Origin: Flavobacteriales bacterium
Lineage (GTDB): Bacteria; Bacteroidota; Bacteroidia; DT-38
Reading direction: 5' to 3'
Assembly (NCBI GenBank): GCA_013214975.1
Contig: JABSPR010000052.1
Span: 1 to 5,253, forward strand
DNA length: 5,253 nucleotides
The notes below the pieces were generated by a model. That model was not told the DNA's origin, ran no database searches, and worked only from the letters and a program-made list of their open reading frames with translations. This document shows, in pieces, positions 1 to 5,253 of the stretch (its first letter is position 1; every line of letters starts with the position of its first letter). The position numbers were made by a program, and so were the translations under genes.

Positions 1-399
1 CATGAATTCGTTCTTCTTAAACTGAACATTACTTTTATACTGTTCAATTACGTGTGTCCAAGCATTTTTAGATTTCGGTTCGATTTCATACTGCTTATAC
101 AAGTCGTATCGCTTTATTATATAATCCCTAATCTCATTTGAATTTAGGACTTGTAACATTTTTTCAACTTGAACCTCATCCCCAAAATCAAGAAACCCTT
201 TTCCTCCTCGTATAATAGACTCAGATATAGAATTCTGACTAGTGGGATATAATATTAACGTTGATTTAAACTTTGGCTTTATCAAATATGACGCTCCATA
301 TCCAAGGCCCATTGCAATAACAACAACAACCAATAATGTTCTGCTGTTATCAAACACCAATTGGACTAGCCCCTCTATACTCAGTTCTTTTTTTTCCAT
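1..399 (-). CDS. Wzz-like polysaccharide chain-length determinant (5' part, cut by window edge)
   Basis: The minus strand is open from an ATG at 399-397 to the window edge, giving the first 133 residues (starts MEKKELSIEGL). A short cytoplasmic N-terminus is followed by a hydrophobic membrane segment at about residues 21-40 (TLLVVVVIAMGLGYGASYLI), then the K-P-K-F-K-S-T-L-I-L-Y-P stretch typical of the first periplasmic strand after TM1 in Wzz/FepE/Etk N-terminal domains. A helix beginning around E76 (VEKMLQVLNSNEIRDYIIKRYDL) is characteristic of Bacteroidota members of this family. Known proteins of this family sit in the inner membrane as oligomers and set the chain length of O-antigen, capsule or exopolysaccharide made by the Wzy pathway. 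The periplasmic coiled coil and second membrane segment lie outside the window, so a fused tyrosine kinase domain cannot be excluded. The gene diverges from a glycosyltransferase gene, which fits a polysaccharide locus. The region before the ATG has only a weak purine run (aaagaga). Confidence 0.87.
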   Translation of the reverse strand, partial: MEKKELSIEGLVQLVFDNSRTLLVVVVIAMGLGYGASYLIKPKFKSTLILYPTSQNSISESIIRGGKGFLDFGDEVQVEKMLQVLNSNEIRDYIIKRYDLYKQYEIEPKSKNAWTHVIEQYKSNVQFKKNEFM

Positions 400-505
400 T
401 CTCTTTGCACCTATAAAATTCTAAATGGGCTTATTGAATCGCCTGTTATAAATAGAATCATCTTAACGACGACAAGCTCAATTTATTCTTCAATATTTGG
501 TAATA

Positions 506-513
506 CAAAAATA
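506..513 (-). promoter_or_regulatory. Possible -7 box for the Wzz-like gene
   Basis: Read on the minus strand, positions 513 to 506 are TATTTTTG, matching the Bacteroidota -7 consensus TAnnTTTG. No clear TTTG is present 18-21 nt upstream. In DNA this AT-rich, the -7 box alone is expected by chance a few times per strand over the window. If real, the leader of the Wzz-like gene would be about 100 nt and the two divergent promoters would sit almost back to back. Confidence 0.3.
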
Positions 514-527
514 TCATTAATCGTGAC

Positions 528-557
528 TTTGGGACCATCTATTTTAACCTAAATTTG
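528..557 (+). promoter_or_regulatory. Bacteroidota-type promoter of the glycosyltransferase-rnhB operon
   Basis: TTTG at 528-531 and TAAATTTG at 550-557 are separated by 18 nt, a good match to the two-part Bacteroidota promoter (-33 TTTG and -7 TAnnTTTG). Transcription would begin around 563-566, leaving a leader of under 20 nt before the TTG start at 582. The two boxes are seen directly; the consensus is known for the phylum; activity is inferred. No other box pair is evident between 582 and 5058, so this promoter may serve all three plus-strand genes. Confidence 0.68.
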
Positions 558-581
558 CTCATCGATCTTAACTAAATCAAA

Positions 582-1709
582 TTGAAAATAGCCGTTAATA
601 CCCGTTTATTGATTAAAGATAAATTAGATGGTATCGGCTGGTTCACCTTCGAGGTGCTCAAGCGAATAACAGTAGATCACCCCGAGCACCATTTTTACTT
701 TATATTCGACAGGCCCTATCACGACGATTTCATATTCGCAAAAAATGTGAAACCAATAGTGGTTGGACCTCCTACACGCCATCCTCTCTTATATTATTAT
801 TGGTTTGAGTTTAAGCTGCCGGGTATCCTAAGAAAATTAAAGGCCGACCTATTCTTATCTCCTGATGGGTATCTTTCTTGTTCATCTGAAGTGCCTGCGC
901 TAGCTGTAATGCACGATTTAAATTTTGAACATTATCCAGAATACCTTCCATGGGCTTACCGGAAATTTTATCGCCACTTCTTCCCTAAATATGCGAAAAT
1001 TGCTAATAGAATTGCTACAGTTTCGGAATTTTCTAGGAAAGATATAGCAAACACATACGGTATTGACCGAGATAAAATTGACGTAGTCTATAACGGGTCT
1101 AATAGTTTGTATAAACCACTTGTTGAAAACGATAAAGAAAAAATAAAAAATAAGTTTTCAGCCGACTGCCCATACTTCATTTTTGTTGGCACAATGCATT
1201 CTCGAAAAAACATTGCAAATCTGTTCAAAGCATTTGATCTATTTAAGTCTGCCTCAAAAAACAACATTAAGCTAGTAATGGTTGGCGAGAAAAAATGGTG
1301 GTCGGCCGATATAACCACTGCCTACACTAACATGAAACATTCGGAGGATATTATTTTCACCGGAAGACTAGGTGTTAAAGACTTGAGTAATTTAGTTGCT
1401 TCTTCCCTTGCTCTAACCTACGTTTCAAACTTTGAGGGGTTTGGTATTCCTTTAATTGAAGCGATGAATTGCGACATTCCTATTATCACTTCCAATGTAA
1501 CATCCATGCCGGAAATTGCAGGAAATGCAGGGTTAATTGTCGATCCCAAATCGACAATAAAAATTAAAGAAGCAATGGATGAGATATCATCCAATGAAAA
1601 ATTAAGAATTGAATTAGTAGAAAATGGAAGAATAATACGAGAAGAATTCTCCTGGGATATAACTGCTAAAAAATTATGGGCAAGTATGGAGAAAGTTTTA
1701 GAAATTTGA
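582..1709 (+). CDS. GT4-family (GT-B fold) glycosyltransferase, TTG start
   Basis: This 375-residue protein is a full-length family 4 ("group 1") glycosyltransferase. The N-terminal acceptor domain begins MKIAVNTRLL with the DGIGWFT stretch (residues 16-22) common in this subgroup, followed by VMHDLNFEHYPE (109-120) and TVSEFSRKDI (146-155). The C-terminal nucleotide-sugar domain starts near FVGTMHSRKN (201-210) and contains the EX7E motif EGFGIPLIE (E285, E293), then TSMPEIAGNAGL (307-318). Such enzymes are retaining transferases that move a sugar from a nucleotide donor to a growing glycan at the cytoplasmic face of the membrane. Donor and acceptor cannot be read from the sequence. No membrane segment is seen. 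The start is TTG: an in-frame TAA lies at 573-575, the next in-frame ATG is over 100 codons in, and the family N-terminus aligns with the TTG. Divergent to a Wzz-like gene, it probably acts in surface polysaccharide synthesis. Its stop is 3 nt before rnhB. Confidence 0.95.
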   Translation: MKIAVNTRLLIKDKLDGIGWFTFEVLKRITVDHPEHHFYFIFDRPYHDDFIFAKNVKPIVVGPPTRHPLLYYYWFEFKLPGILRKLKADLFLSPDGYLSCSSEVPALAVMHDLNFEHYPEYLPWAYRKFYRHFFPKYAKIANRIATVSEFSRKDIANTYGIDRDKIDVVYNGSNSLYKPLVENDKEKIKNKFSADCPYFIFVGTMHSRKNIANLFKAFDLFKSASKNNIKLVMVGEKKWWSADITTAYTNMKHSEDIIFTGRLGVKDLSNLVASSLALTYVSNFEGFGIPLIEAMNCDIPIITSNVTSMPEIAGNAGLIVDPKSTIKIKEAMDEISSNEKLRIELVENGRIIREEFSWDITAKKLWASMEKVLEI

Positions 1710-1712
1710 GCA

Positions 1713-2312
1713 ATGTTAAAACGACACTACATATCTAAAGCTATTGAGGCAGGATGCGATGAAGCAGGAAGAGGCTGTTTAGCGGGCCCTGTATACGCAG
1801 CAGCCGTTATTTTAGATAAAAAAAAGCCTATTAAGGGGTTAGATGATTCAAAGAAACTTTCCAAATCCAAAAGAGATTTGCTACGAATTGAGATAGAAAA
1901 GAAAGCTTTATCATGGGCTGTAGGAGTTGTAGACAATATCGAAATAGACAAAATAAACATATTAAATGCTTCATTCTTGGCTATGCATAGAGCAATCGAT
2001 AAATTAAAATCCTCCCCAAATCATTTAATAATTGATGGCAATAGGTTCACACCATATAAAGGCATCGATCATCAATGCATTATTAAAGGCGATTCAAAAT
2101 ACATGTCTATAGCAGCTGCCTCTATTCTAGCCAAAACACATCGGGATGACTACATGTTAAAGCTCAATAAGCAATTGCCCGAATATGGATGGTATTCGAA
2201 TATGGGATATCCTACAAAAACGCACAGACAGGCCATTGCTAATTTTGGTGCAACTAAATATCATCGCATGACTTTCTGTTTACTGCCTGCTCAAGCTACA
2301 GATGAATTATAG
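1713..2312 (+). CDS. rnhB: Ribonuclease HII
   Basis: The 199-residue product has the normal length for bacterial RNase HII, which cuts the RNA strand of RNA-DNA hybrids and starts removal of single ribonucleotides misincorporated into DNA, using Mn2+ or Mg2+. The signature [20 protein letters not shown] begins at residue 15 and includes catalytic D16 and E17 and the G19-R20-G21 motif that recognises the RNA-DNA junction. The third acidic residue is D108 in LIIDGN, and the fourth is most likely D127 in [18 protein letters not shown], a block conserved across the family. Further down, GYPTKTH (165-171) and HRMTF (184-188) are also typical. All catalytic residues appear intact, so the enzyme should be active in the cytoplasm. 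It sits 3 nt after the glycosyltransferase stop and its end overlaps the possible start of the next gene, implying co-transcription. No separate promoter is visible in front of it. Confidence 0.97.
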   Translation: MLKRHYISKAIEAGCDEAGRGCLAGPVYAAAVILDKKKPIKGLDDSKKLSKSKRDLLRIEIEKKALSWAVGVVDNIEIDKINILNASFLAMHRAIDKLKSSPNHLIIDGNRFTPYKGIDHQCIIKGDSKYMSIAAASILAKTHRDDYMLKLNKQLPEYGWYSNMGYPTKTHRQAIANFGATKYHRMTFCLLPAQATDEL

Positions 2313-5058
2313 AATGATTAAAAAGGTTTTCATATTCATTTCAATTATTGTTCTTCTCGGGGGAATCGGATATACGTATCTCTTTTTATTAAAACGCTCG
2401 GAACCTACAAACAATGCATTAAATGCAATACCGAGAAATGCTGCATTAATTATCGAATTAAATGAAGCAAAGAAGGTTTATGATAAGTTATCGGAAACAA
2501 ATATAATGTGGGAGGAGTTAATGACAGTTGACTGCTTTAATCAATTAAACTATCAAATGTCTCAGATTGATAGTGCGGTTCAAAACAACAATCTACTTGA
2601 TGACCTTTTAGAAGAAAACCCTCTATATGCCTCTATACACTCTACTGGGGATAAGAAGTATGAGTTCCTATTTACATTTAATCTCGGATTAAAAATAAAT
2701 CTACTTTCCCTGGAAACAATCCTTGATGACAATGGATTTTCAAAAAATCAATTAAGCACAAAAAATTATAATGGTACCGTAATAAATACGATTGCTCTAT
2801 CTCCAAAACCATTTTCGTTTACCATAGTAGATGGGCTATTTATTGGAAGCTACTCTATTGTACTTGTGGAAGATGCTGTTAAACATACACGCACGGGAAA
2901 TTCAATAAAAGACAACATACTCTTTAAAAAAATACATAAAACAGCAGGAAAAAAAACAGATGCAAATATCTATCTGAACTTCAAATACTTCTTTAAACTT
3001 TTCGATTCCTATTTGGATTCAAAATCATATAAAAACATATTAACACTATCCAGCTTTGCTGAGTGGTCGGAGTCGGACGTAAGAATAAGGCCAAATTCCA
3101 TAACAATGAACGGCTTTACAACTTTTAATGATTCCTTAGATAGTTACCTCAATCTTTTCAAAGGCCAAACTCAACAAGAAATTAAGTTTACCCATATTAT
3201 TCCGTCTAGTACTTCGTCATTCATTTTTATAGGAATGAGTAATTTTGATAAATTTTATTCAAAATACAAGAGCTACTTAAAGAGAAAGGAAAGACTTAAC
3301 TACCATACCAATGTTATAAACGCAATAAACAGCCTTTACGAATTAGATATCGAGAAGAGTCTTCTTTCTTGGATTGGAAACGAAATAGCCCTTGTTTATA
3401 CAGAACCCAAAAACAGTAATCTTACAAGGAATACGTATGCAGTATTTAAATCTAAAAACGTTGAACAAGTAAATAATTCATTGGACAGTCTTGTCTCTTC
3501 TCTATCCAGCTACCATAGTAAAAAGGTTGAAACAGAAACATACAGAGATTTCAATATCGTTAATATTAACATCCCTTATATCATACCTAATCTTTTAGGT
3601 GGATTATTTCAAGGACTAGATCAGAGCTACTTCATCATAATCGATGAATATGTTGTCTTTGGAAATAGCAATAGCGGGTTAAAAGAATTTATTAATAGAT
3701 ACCTCTCCGAAAAGACACTTAGCAGAGACATTAATTACATAAACTTTGCTGAAAAATTATCTTCCGAATCTAATATCTATTTATACTCTAATATTGCTCG
3801 TTCTAGTAATATCTACAAAGCATTTCTTAATCCATCAAGCTCTAACCAAATTACAGAACAAATTGATTTACTTCAAAAGTTTGGAGCAGTGGGTTATCAA
3901 ATAAACGGAACAGATATCAAGAACTCGTTTTACAATAATATTTACCTGGATTACAATCCCGTTTACAAACAAGTAAGCGCCTCCATGTGGGAAACAGAAT
4001 TGGATACTTGCATCAGAACAAAACCTTCCATTGTAATAAACCATTACACAAGTAATAAGGAGATCGTTGTACAAGATGTACTTAATTCAATTTATCTCAT
4101 TAGCCCTACCGGTAAAGTTTTATTCAAAAAAACTCTTGATGATGAGATTATAGGTTCCATTTCTCAGATTGATTTATATAAGAATGGAAAACTTCAAATG
4201 CTATTCAATACGACATCTGCAATACATCTGTTAGATAGAAAAGGAAACTATGTCGATGGATATCCGATTAAACTTAAAGCCAATGCAACGAATCCTGTAG
4301 CAATTATTGATTATGATAACAAAAGAGACTATAGGCTTATAGTCGCATGCGAAGACAAGCATATTTACAATTACACTGGTGAAGGCAAACTGGTTAGAGG
4401 GTGGAAATTCAAAAAATCAGAATCTATTATTAAGGCGCAAATCAAGCACTTCTCTATAAAGAAGAAGGACTATGTTGTTGCCGTCGATTCTTTGGGTAAA
4501 GTGTACGTCTTAAATAGACAAGGTCAAACCCGTATTAAAATGAAAAAATCGACAAATGTAAACTCTCAAGAAATTACGATTGAGATTGGAAAAGACATCA
4601 ACTCTACGAAAATTATTAGTACGGATACATTAGGAACAATAAGTAAACTTTACTTAAGCAGTAAAGAAGAAATTATCTTAATAGACACGGTTAGTTCCAA
4701 CCACTTCTTTCTTTACAAGGATATAAACAACGACAAAATTGCCGAGTACATTTATTTAGACCAAAGCATACTCTCCGTTTATGATCATGAGGGAGCATTA
4801 GTTTATAGTTACACATTCAACACAGAAATCTCAGATACACCTCTCCTATTCAATTTTGGATCGAAAGGAGTTAAAATCGGAATTCTAGCGGAACAATCAA
4901 ACGAAGTTTTCCTTTTCAATCCAGATGGAACTATGGCCGAAGGGTTTCCTCTTACAGGAAGTAAAAAATTCTCTATCTCCGATATAAATAGAAACGGAAG
5001 CTTAAACCTAATTACTGGCGACGAAAGTAGAAATATCTATACTTTTTCGCTTGAGTAG
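2302..5058 (+). CDS. Large membrane-anchored protein: tandem DUF3352-like modules plus C-terminal beta-propeller
   Basis: Function unknown. The 918-residue protein has a positively charged N-terminus and one hydrophobic segment (about residues 9-30) without a lipobox or clear cleavage site, so it is probably an inner-membrane anchor with the bulk in the periplasm. Residues 40-555 resemble DUF3352 proteins in style ([12 protein letters not shown] near 42-53; my recognition, not a search) and appear to be two related units: about 40-290 and 296-553. From about 574 to the end are repeats of about 45 residues with the pattern I-Y-x-[LF]-x-x-x-G, a G-[FY]-P-[IL] strand in some copies, and an acidic loop. 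They start near 597, 640, 686, 732, 778, 822 and 867, with a final strand at 910-918, as in a beta-propeller of the FG-GAP/PQQ-like type. The start may be ATG 2302, overlapping rnhB by 11 nt, or ATG 2314 (Met5), 1 nt after the rnhB stop. Met5 gives a more usual N-terminus (MIKKVF). Confidence 0.93.
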   Translation: MNYRMIKKVFIFISIIVLLGGIGYTYLFLLKRSEPTNNALNAIPRNAALIIELNEAKKVYDKLSETNIMWEELMTVDCFNQLNYQMSQIDSAVQNNNLLDDLLEENPLYASIHSTGDKKYEFLFTFNLGLKINLLSLETILDDNGFSKNQLSTKNYNGTVINTIALSPKPFSFTIVDGLFIGSYSIVLVEDAVKHTRTGNSIKDNILFKKIHKTAGKKTDANIYLNFKYFFKLFDSYLDSKSYKNILTLSSFAEWSESDVRIRPNSITMNGFTTFNDSLDSYLNLFKGQTQQEIKFTHIIPSSTSSFIFIGMSNFDKFYSKYKSYLKRKERLNYHTNVINAINSLYELDIEKSLLSWIGNEIALVYTEPKNSNLTRNTYAVFKSKNVEQVNNSLDSLVSSLSSYHSKKVETETYRDFNIVNINIPYIIPNLLGGLFQGLDQSYFIIIDEYVVFGNSNSGLKEFINRYLSEKTLSRDINYINFAEKLSSESNIYLYSNIARSSNIYKAFLNPSSSNQITEQIDLLQKFGAVGYQINGTDIKNSFYNNIYLDYNPVYKQVSASMWETELDTCIRTKPSIVINHYTSNKEIVVQDVLNSIYLISPTGKVLFKKTLDDEIIGSISQIDLYKNGKLQMLFNTTSAIHLLDRKGNYVDGYPIKLKANATNPVAIIDYDNKRDYRLIVACEDKHIYNYTGEGKLVRGWKFKKSESIIKAQIKHFSIKKKDYVVAVDSLGKVYVLNRQGQTRIKMKKSTNVNSQEITIEIGKDINSTKIISTDTLGTISKLYLSSKEEIILIDTVSSNHFFLYKDINNDKIAEYIYLDQSILSVYDHEGALVYSYTFNTEISDTPLLFNFGSKGVKIGILAEQSNEVFLFNPDGTMAEGFPLTGSKKFSISDINRNGSLNLITGDESRNIYTFSLE
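2419..3960 (+). repeat. Diverged internal duplication in the 918-residue protein
   Basis: Two units of about 250 residues line up in order. [22 protein letters not shown] (unit 1, from residue 42) parallels [21 protein letters not shown] (unit 2, from 299). [21 protein letters not shown] (from 173) parallels [21 protein letters not shown] (from 444). [15 protein letters not shown] (220-234) parallels [20 protein letters not shown] (489-508). A closing beta-rich piece ends each unit (about 252-280 and 527-553). Identity is low, so this is an old protein-level duplication, not a DNA repeat. The alignment was made by eye. Confidence 0.6.
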
Positions 5059-5080
5059 TACATTTGTTTCTATACATTTG
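5051..5080 (+). promoter_or_regulatory. Bacteroidota-type promoter for the downstream lipoprotein gene
   Basis: TTG at 5051-5053, inside the last codons of the 918-residue protein, is followed after 19 nt by TACATTTG at 5073-5080, matching the TTTG/TAnnTTTG promoter pattern of the phylum. Transcription would start near 5086-5090, giving a leader of roughly 62-66 nt before ATG 5152. A second TACATTTG lies at 5059-5066, directly after the stop codon, but lacks a partner box at the right distance. Confidence 0.55.
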
Positions 5081-5151
5081 CGTTAACAAAAGGCAAGAAA
5101 TCCAAACAAGACACAACCCACTCTATTTCAAACCATTAATACCGACACCAT
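5059..5151. other. Intergenic gap with two TACATTTG copies, no visible terminator
   Basis: This 93-nt gap contains TACATTTG at 5059-5066 and 5073-5080, 14 nt apart start to start, then an AC-rich leader. I see no GC-rich stem followed by a T run, so there is no evidence for an intrinsic terminator, and read-through from the upstream operon into the lipoprotein gene is possible. Confidence 0.55.
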
Positions 5152-5253
5152 ATGAATACAACGCGATTTTTAAATACGTTATGGCTATGCGTTACTGTTT
5201 TTTGCACAGCAACGCTTCTTTCGTCTTGCACTAAAGATCTTCCGGTAATTGAA
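5152..5253 (+). CDS. Lipoprotein, N-terminal part only (runs off window end)
   Basis: The 34 visible residues form a classic lipoprotein signal peptide: short N-terminus with R5, a hydrophobic core (about residues 10-23), and the lipobox LSSC with the lipidated cysteine at position 26. The mature protein begins C-T-K-D-L-P-V-I-E. Signal peptidase II would cleave before C26, and the protein would be anchored in the inner or outer membrane facing the periplasm or the surface. The mature start is not acidic enough to be a clear Bacteroidota surface-export signal. Nothing beyond the signal peptide is available to assign a family. The start is the ATG at 5152; no purine-rich ribosome site precedes it, which is usual in this phylum. 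A promoter candidate lies about 70 nt upstream. Confidence 0.85.
   Translation, partial: MNTTRFLNTLWLCVTVFCTATLLSSCTKDLPVIE

Larger units (their letters stand above)
400..581. other. Divergent intergenic region between the Wzz-like gene and the glycosyltransferase gene
   Basis: These 182 nt separate two genes transcribed away from each other, so they should hold promoters for both. A plus-strand promoter with both Bacteroidota boxes is visible near 528-557, and a weaker minus-strand -7-like box lies at 506-513. I see no RNA gene, terminator hairpin or convincing small reading frame here. Operator palindromes were not obvious by eye. Confidence 0.7.

Noticed and set aside
242..424. A 60-codon plus-strand open frame
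   Set aside because: It lies opposite the Wzz-like gene, which has a clear family match on the minus strand; the plus-strand translation is low-complexity (runs of T, N, S) and resembles nothing.
400..581. Possible small RNA or riboswitch in the divergent region
   Set aside because: No stable stem structures or known motif could be seen, and the glycosyltransferase leader predicted from the promoter is too short for a riboswitch.
1088..1318. A 76-codon minus-strand open frame
   Set aside because: It is inside the glycosyltransferase gene, whose motifs run through the whole stretch; the antisense product has no recognisable features.
1727..1960. A 77-codon minus-strand open frame
   Set aside because: It is antisense to the RNase HII catalytic signature region and is explained by that gene's codon pattern.
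3240..3247. TAATTTTG, a match to the -7 promoter consensus inside the 918-residue protein gene
   Set aside because: No TTTG lies at the right distance upstream and no gene starts downstream; a few such matches per strand are expected by chance in DNA this AT-rich.
3868..4074. A 68-codon minus-strand open frame
   Set aside because: It is antisense to the 918-residue protein at the junction of the second module and the propeller; no upstream promoter or family resemblance.
1..5253. Defence system, mobile element or CRISPR array
   Set aside because: No transposase, integrase, Cas, toxin-antitoxin or restriction motifs, no terminal repeats and no regularly spaced DNA repeats were found; the genes are envelope and housekeeping types.

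Overview
This AT-rich window looks like chromosomal DNA of a member of the Bacteroidota (Bacteroidetes). Three things point that way. The protein types fit: a Wzz-like chain-length protein with the phylum's typical sequence style, a GT4 glycosyltransferase and a DUF3352-like membrane protein. Intergenic boxes match the Bacteroidota sigma factor consensus (TTTG, about 19 nt, TAnnTTTG). Gene starts lack clear Shine-Dalgarno sequences. The genus cannot be told from the sequence.

Layout. Bases 1-399 hold the 5' part of a minus-strand gene for a polysaccharide co-polymerase (Wzz family), cut by the window edge. A 182-nt divergent intergenic region (400-581) follows, with a good plus-strand promoter and a weaker minus-strand candidate. 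A tight plus-strand cluster then runs from 582 to 5058: a GT4 glycosyltransferase starting at TTG, ribonuclease HII (rnhB) 3 nt later, and a 918-residue membrane-anchored protein whose start overlaps or abuts the end of rnhB. A 93-nt gap (5059-5151) carries two copies of TACATTTG and a likely promoter. From 5152 to the edge is the N-terminus of a lipoprotein.

How they fit together. The Wzz-like protein and the glycosyltransferase are both envelope polysaccharide functions transcribed away from a shared regulatory region, so this is probably the edge of a surface polysaccharide locus. RNase HII is a DNA housekeeping enzyme that seems to be co-transcribed with the glycosyltransferase without an obvious functional link. 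The 918-residue protein is the least understood part: one N-terminal membrane anchor, two related modules of about 250 residues each, then a C-terminal beta-propeller of about 45-residue repeats. I see no CRISPR array, insertion sequence, RNA gene or phage gene. I also see no convincing new multi-gene system; the large composite protein is the best candidate for new biology.
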